Part shown: positions 9,750-19,613 of the stretch, piece after piece
Layout of the letters: each line of letters starts with the position of its first letter
Numbering within the stretch: the first letter of the stretch is position 1
NCBI GenBank assembly: GCA_963662155.1
Contig: OY759266.1
Location: forward strand, 54,617,510 to 54,681,509
Reading direction: 5' to 3'
DNA length: 64,000 nucleotides
From: Lamellibrachia columna
Taxonomy: Eukaryota > Annelida > Polychaeta > Sabellida > Siboglinidae
The notes under the pieces: generated by a model
Database searches by the model: none
What the model saw: only the letters and a program-made list of their open reading frames with translations
Told to the model about the DNA's origin: nothing
Program-made: the position numbers and the translations under genes

Positions 9750-10756
9750 GGAATGCAGTCTCTGGCATCCCCTGTGGTTCTCATTGCCACAGCACCAGCG
9801 GCACAGTCTGTGGCATCCCCTGTGGCTCTCATTGCCACAGCACCAGCGGCACAGTCTCTGGCATCCCCTGTGGTTGTCATTGCTACAGCACCAGCGGCAC
9901 AGTCTGTGGCATCCCCTGTGGTTCTCATTGCCACAGCACCAGCGGCACAGTCTGTGGCATCCCCTGTGGTTCTCATTGCCACAGCACCAGCGGCACAGTC
10001 TCTGGCATCCCCTGTGGTTCTCATTGCCACAGCACCAGCGGCACAGTCTCTGGCATCCCCTGTGGTTCTCATTGCCACAGCACCAGCGGCACAGTCTCTG
10101 GCATCCCCTGTGGTTCTCATTGCCACAGCACCAGCGGCACAGTCTCTGGCATCCCCTGTGGTTCTCATTGCCACAGCACCAGCGACACAGTCTGTGGCAT
10201 CCCCTGTGGTTCTCATTGCCACAGCACCAGCGGCACAGTCTCTGGCATCCCCTGTGGTTCTCATTGCCACAGCACCAGCGGCACAGTCTCTGGCATCCCC
10301 TGTGGTTCTCATTGCCACAGCACCAGCGGCACAGTCTGTGGCATCCCCTGTGGTTCTCATTGCCACAGCACCTGTGGTTGTCATTGCCACAGCACCAGTG
10401 GCACAGTCTCTGGCATCCCCTGTGGTTGTCATTGCCACAGCACCAGCGGCACAGTCTGTGGCATCCCCTGTGGTTCTCATTGCCACAGCACCAGCGGCAC
10501 AGTCTGTGGCATCCCCTGTGGTTCTCATTGCCACAGCACCAGTGGCACAGTCTGTGGCATCCCCTGTGGTTCTCATTGCCACAGCACCAGCGGCACAGTC
10601 TGTGGCATCCCCTGTGGTTCTCATTGCCACAGCACCAGCGACAGTCTCTGGCATCCCCTGTGGTTCTCATTGCCACAGCACCAGCGGCACAGTCTGTGGC
10701 ATCCCGTGGTTCTCATTGCCACAGCACCAGCGGCACAGTCTCTGGCATCCCCTGTG
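9750..10756. repeat. Minisatellite, 48-bp unit x ~21
   Basis: About 21 copies of a 48-bp unit (TGGCATCCCCTGTGGTTC... GGCACAGT), with a shortened copy at about 10370 and small deletions near 10640 and 10704. With a unit of 16 codons, several frames on both strands stay open for 346-377 codons; these are repeat artefacts. The Gypsy element is inserted at its right edge. Confidence 0.95.
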
Positions 10757-10761
10757 GATGT
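10757..10761. repeat. Target-site duplication GATGT (left)
   Basis: GATGT directly precedes the 5' LTR and recurs at 15200-15204 directly after the 3' LTR. Confidence 0.9.
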
Positions 10762-10924
10762 TGTTGTGTTCTCATTATTGTAAATTCACGTTTCGTTGAT
10801 CAAAGCTGGATTACTATTTTGGATCGCGGAAGTGGTCGGACATCTTGAATTAAACAATCTTGTTCTATACATCGTCTCTTGTAATTTCGCAATTACAACG
10901 TACAACGTACACCAAGATACAACA
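10762..10924 (+). repeat. 5' LTR
   Basis: 163 bp, beginning TGTTGTG and ending CAACA, with no difference seen from 15037-15199. Confidence 0.95.
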
Positions 10925-11007
10925 TTTTATGGCGACGAGACAGCTGGGATCAGACTACACGCAAATATGTAAGTTACGCATGCAACGTAAGCGAACTAAA
11001 CGGGAAC

Positions 11008-11856
11008 ATGGCGAATTTGATCGATGCGCCAGCGAAGTTCTTGGAAAAACCCGGACCGCCGCCGATTGCGTGGCACGAGTGGAAACGTCGTCAATGGGAC
11101 ACGTACATGATAGCTATCGACGGCGAACAGTTCAGTGATAAACGCAAAACTGCACTGCTGTTACATTCGCTTGGAACAGAGGGTCAATGGCGCTATTCAA
11201 AACTGAAAGAATTAACCTTCTACCCGCCAAGTGCTACCGAATTTGAAAAGACGAACTTGAAGTTGGAAAACGAATACAGAATCACCAGAAACAAGAGAGC
11301 CGAGCGTTACACGTTCAGGAAGCGCACACAGACGCAGCATGAATCGATCACTGAGTACATAGCAGCGTTACGAGATTTGGCGTCAACATGCGACTTTGGC
11401 GATTTCTTGGACAACGCAATCTGCAACCAACTCATTGAAAAGATGAACAATCATAAAATTCGTGAAAGACTACTGGCTGACGAGAACATTGACCTAGACA
11501 AAGCTATTGTCGTAGCTGTGAGGCTAGAAAGTGCAATAAAAGATGCTAGGAGTATGGAAGCTCAAAATAGCGTTAACCCCTTCAGTACCGAATCCTTGAA
11601 TGAAGTAAGGCAAATGAAAACTTACGCACGGAAAGTAAGCACGTACGACAAATACAAAAAACACGAACAAACACATACAAACAAATGTTATAGATGTGGT
11701 TCGGCTCAACATCAGGCCAACTACCCACAATGCCCAGCATTGAAGCAAGTGCCGCAAATGCAAAAAAATCGGACACTACGAAAAAGTGTTTCGCAAAGAG
11801 AAACAACGTTCATTTCGTACAGCAGCCAGACGACAAGCCACATGATTACGTGCTAA
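11008..11856 (+). CDS. gag: Gypsy-type gag
   Basis: A frame of 282 codons from an ATG (MANLIDAPAKFLEKPG) inside the element. It has the usual retrotransposon gag layout: a capsid-like helical region with WRYSKLKEL and a TEYIAALRDLA block, then a zinc knuckle CYRCGSAQHQ... C near residue 230. The knuckle spacing, C-x2-C-x4-H-x6-C, is longer than the canonical one. Gag packages the element RNA into cytoplasmic particles. The next frame (protease) begins inside its 3' end. A true gag-pol frameshift and a mutation both remain possible. Confidence 0.85.
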   Translation: MANLIDAPAKFLEKPGPPPIAWHEWKRRQWDTYMIAIDGEQFSDKRKTALLLHSLGTEGQWRYSKLKELTFYPPSATEFEKTNLKLENEYRITRNKRAERYTFRKRTQTQHESITEYIAALRDLASTCDFGDFLDNAICNQLIEKMNNHKIRERLLADENIDLDKAIVVAVRLESAIKDARSMEAQNSVNPFSTESLNEVRQMKTYARKVSTYDKYKKHEQTHTNKCYRCGSAQHQANYPQCPALKQVPQMQKNRTLRKSVSQRETTFISYSSQTTSHMITC

Positions 11857-12080
11857 TCATCAAAAAAGACGAGAAGGCACAAACGAACATCAAATGTCCG
11901 AGATGTACCGTACAAATCGAAGGCATCGAAGTGAACATTCTAGTCGACTCGGGCTCACCATACACAATTATACCAGACGCACTCTACGGCAATCTGTTCT
12001 CACAATGTGAGATCTACGGGAGCGACATTGCACCCGGGGGCTACGGGGGGTACACCGATCAACATCAGAGGCTACTTTAA
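11694..12080 (+). pseudogene. Gypsy pol, aspartic protease part
   Basis: Overlaps the end of gag in another frame. It carries the aspartic protease active-site motif LVDSGSPYT followed by IIP, about 80 residues in. The frame then breaks in a G6 run at about 12045-12050, and the downstream reverse transcriptase continues in a different frame. The protease would release gag and pol products from the polyprotein. Confidence 0.8.
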
Positions 12081-13116
12081 CGCAACGCTACAGTACAAAG
12101 GCAGAACAACTGAAGAACGAGTGTATGTTTCGAGACATGGCGCAACAATCTTAGGTTGGCCAACTCAGGCAAAGCTTCAAATCGTTCTCGACCCTACACA
12201 ACTACAGCCGGTCCTACAAACTACGCAGTCTGTGGTTGACGAATTCGAAGACGTGTACAAACAGAACAGCACTACAGTGGCTAAACACTTCAAACATCGC
12301 ATACAATGGCGAGACGGAGAAACACCGGTACAACACAAAGTACGCAAAATACCTCTGTCAGTGCAGCCAGCACTGTCGGACGAAATCAAACGACTCCAAA
12401 ATAATGGCGTCATTGAGCAGATCGAAGCTTCAAAGTGGGTGTCACCAATCGTTGTGGCACGAAAGCCCAATGGCACGATACGCATGTGTGTCGACCTACG
12501 CGACGTGAACTCAAAGATCATCGTCGAAACTCACCCACTACCGAACATCAACGAAATGCTAATGACACTCAAGAAAGCAGAGATATATACGACAATCGAC
12601 CTGAGTTCCGCGTACAACCAAATCCCGCTAACAGAGGAGTCGAAGGACATTACGGCTTTCATCACACCCGACGGTCTGTACCGGTTTACACGCGTGCCAT
12701 ACGGACTAGCGTCAACATCATTGTTGTTCCAGAGAATGATGCACGTCATCTTCAAAGACGTCAAGGGCGTACTCTACTTTCAAGACGACATTCTGATTTA
12801 CGCAACCAGCCAGATTGAGCATGACCGTATTCTCAGAACTGTTTTGACCAAACTTTGCTTGCACGGTCTAAATGTGAACAGAGAGAAATGCAGATTCAGT
12901 CAGAAATCTGTGGACTATCTTGGGCATACGATCACCTCTGCAGGGATCACACCCAAAGAAAACCAGCAAAGACCAGCTACGTTCCTTCCTGGGGCTTTGC
13001 GAATACGTTTCGAAGTTCATCAAAAACTTTGCAACCAAAGTGGCACCAATGCGACAGATGATGAAAAAAGACGTACCGTTCACCTGGGGGGTACAGCACG
13101 AGCAAATCTTCAATGA
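12007..13116 (+). pseudogene. Gypsy pol, reverse transcriptase part
   Basis: Reverse transcriptase fingers and palm: VSPIVVARKPNG, MCVDLRDVNSKI, a TTIDLSSAYNQIPL motif, then FTRVPYGLA and the catalytic FQDD at about 12780. FQDD stands where YxDD or FxDD is usual. A GHTITSAGI block follows (about 12925). The frame is lost at an A-run near 12958-12965, and the last part of this ORF is out of frame. Confidence 0.88.
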
Positions 13117-13801
13117 ACTTAAGCATGACATTGCTGCGAGACAAGTGTTGTCACGATTCGATTGCTCTGACGCAGTCGAAACTGTGCTGACAACAGATGT
13201 GAGCAAATACGGCCTAGGCGCCGTACTCACCCAGATATCGGATGGTCAGGAGAGAATCATCGTGTTCATCTCGAGAACTCTATCTGATACAGAGAATAAG
13301 TACTCTGTAATCGAGAAAGAAATGCTAGCCTGCTTCTGGGCTACAAAACGTCTGAGAAAATTCCTCTGGGGCAGACACTTCAATCTACGAACTGACCATA
13401 AACCGCTGGTGAACGTTCTGACTACAAAGGGTTCAGCCTCTGAGCGCACCAGCCATCGCATCAACAAGTGGTCAGCAAGGATGTTGGAGTATAATTTCAA
13501 CGTCACGTACGTGCAAGGCGTTAACAACGTCATGGCTGATTGTCTATCAAGACTACCAGTGGCTGCTCAACCTGACGAATACAGCCATGACAGCACAAAC
13601 GATGAATGCATCGCGCGAATTGACGAGTCTACTCGAGGCGCTATCTCTGTGAACGAACTGAAAACTGCTACACGCGACGACGGCGACATGCAACTTGCGA
13701 CGAGGTACATGACGTCAAAATGGCCTGCGCGCAAGACATTGTCTGCTAGTCTGCAAGCGCTCTACGACGTATCTGATGAACTATCAATCAATCAACGATG
13801 A
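12920..13801 (+). pseudogene. Gypsy pol, RT connection and RNase H
   Basis: Picks up the correct frame after the break near 12960 (QLRSFLGLCEYVSKFI). It continues with the RNase H region: TDVSKYGLGAVLTQ, YSVIEKEMLACFWA and FNLRTDHKPL, then VNNVMADCLSR. It ends at a stop created by a 4-bp slip in ATCAATCAATC near 13790. RNase H removes the RNA strand during reverse transcription. Confidence 0.87.
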
Positions 13802-14955
13802 GCTACTGCATCGAGGCGACCGAATTGTCATCCCCGAAACTCTACAATCACGTGTGATGCAACTGGCGCACGAAGGACATTTCGGCATGACGCTCGTGAA
13901 GAGACGACTACGTCAACACTACTGGTGGCCAGCTATGGACCGACACGTGGAAGACGCAATTCGGAACTGCCCGCACTGCGCAACAAGTGACAAAGTCTAC
14001 ACCTGCCACTCCACTCCGCTACAACCTGTGCAGTTACCAGACGGAGTCTGGCAAAAACTAGCATTGGACATTATGGGACCATTTGACGATCCCAAATACA
14101 AGTTTGAAATGGTTCTTGTAGACTACTACTCCAAGTGGTGTGAAGTGGAATTCGCAAAGGAGGTAACAACTGATAAGATGTTTCAGTTCCTGGACAATGT
14201 GTTTGCTAGAGAAGGTACACCTGAATCCCTAGTGACAGATAATGGTGTGCAGCTCGTATCTCACAAAATGAAAGACTTCCTAGATAGCAATGGCATAACT
14301 CACTTGCTTGCATCGTTATATCATCCTCAGACAAACGGGCTCGTAGAACGTATGAACCGTACCGTGAAGGAGGGAATCTAGGTGGGCAAGTTAGAGGGCA
14401 AAACTCCGGTTAGGGCAACACGGGATAGACTAAGGGCTTATCATGCAACCCCAAACGGCCTTACGGGTAAAACTCCGTTCGAACTGATGAGGGGAAGGCG
14501 TGGTAAAACTAAACTCCAGATAACTCACTTTAAGAACGTGACTAAGGATCATGAGCAAATTGCACAGAGTCTTAACCAAGCAACAACGCTACAAAACGTA
14601 TCACGACCGTAAACCTGGTGTCAAATCAATCGATGTAAAAATCGGGGATCACGTAAGGGTTAAGAATCCGCGACACGTGGAGGTTGTCAAAGTCAACGGT
14701 ACATGCGTTACACTAAAAGGGGGGAGGAAATGGAACATGTCCAGAATCGTAAAGTGTACAACCGCATTCAATCATGTTCCACATCCACAGCACAACAATA
14801 ATGACTCTCTCCTACACATGGATATTCCATGCAACAACAAGCAACAGGCATTACCTGAACAGGGTCCTAACACTACCGTTCCTAACAGTCCGGTACATGA
14901 AGCAACTAGAAAGAGCTCTAGGGTTAAACGTGTGCCTAGACGTCTGCTAGAATAG
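13776..14955 (+). pseudogene. Gypsy pol, integrase (one stop, one frameshift)
   Basis: The zinc-binding HHCC region is present (HEGHFGMTLVKRRLRQHYWW, then CPHCA). The DDE core follows: LALDIMGPF for the first Asp, VTDNGVQLVS for the second Asp, and HPQTNGLVERMNRTVKEG with the Glu. A TAG at 14379-14381 interrupts it in the same frame. A further frame change near 14560-14590 precedes the C-terminal part (KIGDHVRVKNP, then a Lys/Arg tail), which ends at 14955. Integrase joins the cDNA to the host chromosome. Confidence 0.88.
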
Positions 14956-15036
14956 AGACCACACTGCGTACATATGTTCATCGTTTATTGATTTCAGTTC
15001 ACTGTTCGTTTATCTCAATTCCTACAAAGGGAGATA

Positions 15037-15199
15037 TGTTGTGTTCTCATTATTGTAAATTCACGTTTCGTTGATCAAAGCTGGATTACTATTTTGGATC
15101 GCGGAAGTGGTCGGACATCTTGAATTAAACAATCTTGTTCTATACATCGTCTCTTGTAATTTCGCAATTACAACGTACAACGTACACCAAGATACAACA
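15037..15199 (+). repeat. 3' LTR
   Basis: 163 bp, with no difference seen from the 5' LTR. It is followed directly by the GATGT duplication at 15200-15204. Confidence 0.95.
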
Positions 15200-15204
15200 G
15201 ATGT

Positions 15205-16980
15205 AATAGCCATTTTGATTTCTTAGATTATGTTTGTGGATATGTTGTATTCGTGTAAGCATTGATGACATAGAATCTGGGAGTTGGCTATTTGCTGCTT
15301 TATAAATAAAAAAAATACCTAGTTGATGTTTATATAGATCATCCAATTTTAATAGTTTTAACTTTGAGAATAGAGGATTAGTGTGTGCGATGTAATGAGA
15401 ATTTGTGATTATCGTAATAGCTTTCTTCTGCAGTATTCTTAGTTTGTTTAAGTTTGTACTATATGAATTTTCCCATAATAGAGTGCAATGTTGTAAATGT
15501 GATTAGATCACTGAACAATAAATATTTCTCATTATATACATAGGGAGAATTTTTTTTATTTGTTAAGTATTCCCACATTCCGTGCTATTTTTTTGATAGG
15601 TTGTCAATATGTGTTGTCCGGCTTAACTGCTCATCTATGAATATTCCTACGAATTTGGTGAATTTGATATGCTTTATTTTGTATCCATCTGCTTGTATTA
15701 AGGCACTGTTGAGATTGTATTAAGGCACTGTTGAGATTGTATTAAGGCACTGTTGAGATTGTATTTTCCATTTTGGTGTGAATGTAATAAAATTTGAGTT
15801 TGTGGTGTTTAAGGAAAGTTTACTGGTTTGGAACCATGTTGAGATTTTTGTGTATTTCTATGTTTATCTCTTCGATGAGGATGTTGAAGCAGGTATGAGC
15901 ATGATAGAGACTTGTGTCATTTGCAAATAATATAAGATTAAGATATCTGATACATTTTTAATATCTTTTTTATATCAAATAAAGAGTAATGGGCCTAATA
16001 TAGATCCTTGTTGAACTCCACATGTAATTGTCATATATTTTGAGTCTGCTTTATTATATGACACATACTGTCTTCTGTTATTAAGGTAGCTTTTAAGCCA
16101 GTTGCAGACAGTACAGTACCTCTTATACCGTAGCATTGAAGTTTATTTATTAAAACGTTATGATATGTTGTATCGAAAGCCTTGGAGAGATCAAGAAAAA
16201 CACCTAAATTATATTTTTTATGGTCAATGTTACTTGATATTTTATCAACCAAATCAATTAGTGCCATATACGTAGAATAATTTTTTTATAAATCCATATT
16301 GTTTTTTTGATATTATGTTGTGTTCTGTTTAAATTTTTTAAAGCTTATAGCACATTAGCCATTCCAATATTTTTGAGAGGCAAGGATGGATAGAAATTGG
16401 TCTATAATTTGAGAATAGTTCAGGGTTTTCACTTTTGTACAAGGCAATAGCCTTTGCTGTTTTTAGTTTTCTGGGCGCAATGCCAGTCAGAAGTGAATTA
16501 TTGAAAATGTGGGCACGTTGATTTGCAATTTGTGGTATAACTTGTTTAATAATGTATGGATCAACATGTCGAAACCACTTGATTTCTTTGAATTTGCTTT
16601 TTTACTGTTAATTATTTCGTCGGGATATGTAGGTGTACAGAAAAACTTCATGCATTTTTTTTAATAAGTTGTGTTGGGTCAGATCCTGTTTGTGTTAAGT
16701 TTACTTTAAGGCGATGACCTATGTTGGTAAAATAATTATTGATATGTCCACTATTTCCCTTTTGTCTGTACAGTGTGTACCGTTTAATGCAACAAATTTA
16801 TCATTATAAAATTTATCTTTAAATTTTATTTTTTCTTTGACTGTTTGATTATATGAGTCAGTTTATTTTTGTAATTTTTATAGATAATCTAACTTTCGGT
16901 AGTAGGGTTGCACTTTAAAATTTTTTTAACAGGTGTTTTTTGCCTACAGGAAACCAACTACAAAGGCGAATGTTTGCTGG
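15205..16980 (-). pseudogene. CR1/L2-like LINE reverse transcriptase, decayed
   Basis: Minus-strand non-LTR retrotransposon fragment. From N to C: YKNYKNKLTHIIKQSKKK (about 16900), KKSSGFD (about 16590), GIAPRKLKTAKAIALYK and SNYRPISI (about 16490-16390), VFLDLSKAFDT (about 16180), CGVQQGSILGPLL (about 16000), a FAND box where FADD is expected (about 15930), then KLLKLDDLYKHQLGIFF (about 15340). Frameshifts are many and the catalytic Asp is changed to Asn, so it is inactive. The Gypsy element is inserted at its 3' end. The clade assignment is approximate. Confidence 0.83.
15694..15762. repeat. Tandem repeat, 22 bp x 3
   Basis: Three copies of GTATTAAGGCACTGTTGAGA plus TT within the decayed antisense LINE, so a local amplification after insertion. 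Confidence 0.93.
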
Positions 16981-17110
16981 CTGTGATAGGTTAGCAGACA
17001 TTTGTTTTATACTGTAATGTGTTCAGTAACTACAACACATTACACCTGATTAGCAATTTAAAACCTTCATATCCACTGTTCCTCAGTTTTTTTATTCAGT
17101 TTATTGTGCC

Positions 17111-17304
17111 ATCCTTATTCCGTGAGCGCTTAATTTACATAGTAATTAAATAATTAGTATGACGCTTTGTCATAAGATTAAAAAACTAAACACACACATA
17201 TATTTATATATATATAATGTGTGTTTAGTTTGTTTAATCTGATGACAAAGCGTCATACTAATTATTTAATTACTATGTAAATTAAGAGCTCACGGAATAA
17301 GGAT
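17111..17304. repeat. Long inverted repeat (foldback, ~88-bp arms)
   Basis: 17111-17200 and 17217-17304 are near-perfect inverse complements, for example ATCCTTATTCCGTGAG against CTCACGGAATAAGGAT. They are separated by a short AT-rich spacer. This could be a foldback/MITE element or a hairpin-forming duplication. It has no coding content. Confidence 0.93.
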
Positions 17305-17308
17305 GACA

Positions 17309-17318
17309 TATATATATA

Positions 17319-17360
<42 letters not shown>

Positions 17361-17384
17361 AGGGGTATATATATATATATATAT
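17309..17384. repeat. (TA)n microsatellite
   Basis: Two TA runs separated by CCAGGGG, next to the foldback repeat. Confidence 0.95.
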
Positions 17385-17611
17385 GTAGTCACACAATAAA
17401 AGGTATCTATGCTAATACTTCAGACAGCAAACATACATATCATTGTTTATCAAAAACATTTCTACTACAATTCACAGAGTGAAGCATGATGCTGTGAGAT
17501 GTGAAGTAGTTACATTGTTTCAGTTGCTCTATAGCAAAGTGAACCTTCTATTTGTCCTAACTTGGTGTACTTGGAATCAACAACATACTCTGTCTAAAGG
17601 ATATAATGATA

Positions 17612-17636
17612 GGGGAGACCGGGGCTAGTTGAAACG
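17612..17636 (+). repeat. Left terminal inverted repeat, 25 bp
   Basis: Exact inverse complement of 25204-25228. It is preceded by TA at 17610-17611. Confidence 0.97.
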
Positions 17637-18002
17637 CGGGGTAAGTTGAAACATTCGACCTAACACTGACATAATTAAAAATAATGCGCCAGCGGTGCCA
17701 TCTGGCGATCAAACACGTTATTAAACACAACTCGTGTTGACATTGGCGCGAAGAAACGTGAATATCGAAAACTACGCAGGTTTGTTACATTTCTCGTTGT
17801 TCAAGTAAATAAATGTGATTGTAAAGTATATGTTGTTACTCATAGCGTATCGGTCACTATTGCAAACTAAATATATGCCTGTTTAGTAGCTGCTTAGGGG
17901 ATATTTGTCCACCAAAAACGAAATAAAATCGCAAAAGGAAATATGGCGCCGACCATTTTATCGGTCGTGCCCCCTGACGGGGTTAGTTGAAACATTTTCG
18001 GT

Positions 18003-18034
18003 GGGGCTAGTTGAAACATGTTTCAACTAGCCCC
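18003..18034. promoter_or_regulatory. Perfect 32-bp palindrome of the subterminal motif
   Basis: Two copies of GGGGCTAGTTGAAAC meet head to head around a central AT, giving a perfect palindrome. A third copy, GGGGTTAGTTGAAAC, lies 24 bp upstream. A role as a transposase (CENP-B/psq-type) binding cluster is inferred from position, not shown. Confidence 0.7.
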
Positions 18035-18329
18035 TTGCTACGCTATGTGCAATAATACATTTCGGAATTGATCGTACTAATACATAAACATGTAAATACA
18101 GATACACAACAAAGGGTTGAGTTACGACGTACTGCGGTACGCCGTTGTTGATTAGTATACCTCGCTGGATGATACGGTGGGTGATTCAGCTTGCACCCCT
18201 CGTCGACCGATGCACAGCAAGTATAACTATACTGTTCATGATGACATGATTAGCTTAAGAGTGTACGAAGTGTTGCTAGACAATCTACAAAACTGTTGTC
18301 GGGCGATAATAGAACGTCAATAGAGGACA

Positions 18330-19613
18330 ATGAAACGTCGAAGTCAGTCACAGAGCGACTCCGTGCCACTATCAAACCCGCGAGATGGCAGCACTGGCAT
18401 GGAATCGCCACCACTTACGCCAGATGACAGCAGTGGGCATACAAAGCCATCAAAAATAACGACAAAAAAAAAAGAGAGAGAGCTGCAAACGAGCAAGCGA
18501 ATGGGAAACACACGACCCAACGCAAGCGAGGTGCAGAGCAGGCGGAGGATATGAATTCAGCCGCACAAACGACGCACATAGTGAACGAACTTCTCGTGTA
18601 CATCATGTTTCACTATATGCAGTGCACAGAAAATGCCATCAAACTCGTCGTATTGGACTTTTACGACCCACATACCATCAGCGACGCAAAAAGAGCGATG
18701 TGGGAACACTGCAGGAGGCACCTGCCGCCGCCTTTTGAGGCACGGAGAAATTCGTCCATAGGTGGCAGCGTGCACGAAAAAGACCTAAACGATATTATGT
18801 TCGCTGTAAAGGAAATGGACAAATGTGGTGTTAGGCAAACAACTGTATTTGTAGCAACTAAACTGGATAACCTACCCCGGATGACTCCTGGCGAAGTTGA
18901 TCCTATCTACCTACTAGAGCGTGTCACGCTACTTGAAAAAGCTATGTGTAGCGTCCAACAATGCGTTAAACGACACGACTCGGCATTGGCAGCTGTAACA
19001 AATACAGCAACAAGCAACTCGCAATGTACCGAGTTACATGACCTTCGGGTAAACTTGCCACCTACGACGTCGCAGACACCATCCGTCACTCCATCAATCG
19101 CGTCGCATGCCACATCGGCACCCTCTGCAGTAGAACCGATTGCGCATGAGAGCCCAACCGATGCGACTACCAGGCCTGCTTGGTCCACTGTAGCCGCCTC
19201 ACGTGACAAGTTCGAGGTGCCGAAATATCATCAAAAGAAAACAGCGCAGAAACAACCAGCCGCGTCATTGCAGACAAAGCGCAAAAAAGCGGCGGTTTTC
19301 TACCGGGACGAAAAGTAGCAATGTTATAAAAAGCGCCCCTCGACGGCTCGAACTCTTCGTTTTCAACGTGGACTCATCCATCGATGACGAACGCCTTCGA
19401 GAATTTATAACCAGTGAGCAGCACGTGGACGTGTTGGAGATCGAAAGAATGTCGAAAGAAGGAGCATGGACGCAGTCATTTCGCGTCCTGGTAACTGCAC
19501 CAAACCCCAGATGCACGTTGGATAACGACTTCTGGCCCCACGGCATTGGATGTAGACAATACCACAGGAGAAGGCCGGACACACGGAATACGCCGAACGA
19601 TTCTAACATATAA
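18330..19613 (+). pseudogene. LINE ORF1 protein (frameshifted)
   Basis: The ORF1-like RNA-binding protein of the nested LINE, spread over three frames. First comes a basic Ser/Lys-rich N-terminus (18330-18554), which loses frame at an A-run near 18467. The middle domain is 18551-19318, with VLDFYDPHTISDAKRAMWEHC, DLNDIMFAVKEMD, VFVATKLDNLPRM, and a heptad-like LLERVTLLEKAM segment. After a slip near 19290-19310 a C-terminal domain runs to 19613, with RRLELFVFNVDSS and DFWPHGIGCRQYH. This layout (helical region, short coiled coil, RRM-like end) is common in ORF1 of invertebrate LINEs, which bind the element RNA. Confidence 0.75.

Larger units (their letters stand above)
10762..15199 (+). mobile_element. 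Gypsy/Ty3-type LTR retrotransposon, complete but frame-broken
   Basis: A 4438-bp element bounded by 163-bp LTRs (TGTTGTGTTC... GATACAACA) that look identical, with a 5-bp GATGT target duplication. The order gag, protease, reverse transcriptase, RNase H, integrase is that of Gypsy/Ty3 elements. There is no envelope gene. A purine-rich tract (ACAAAGGGAGA) precedes the 3' LTR, and a putative primer-binding segment (TGGCGACGAG) follows the 5' LTR. The internal frame is broken near 11.8, 12.05 and 12.97 kb, near 13.79 kb, at 14.38 kb (stop) and near 14.58 kb. Identical LTRs imply a very recent insertion. Confidence 0.95.

Noticed and set aside
9614..10848. Five overlapping ORFs of 346-377 codons, some resembling repetitive Cys/His-rich proteins
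   Set aside because: They are shadows of the 48-bp tandem repeat. The flanks show no gene structure, and the Gypsy insertion defines the right edge.
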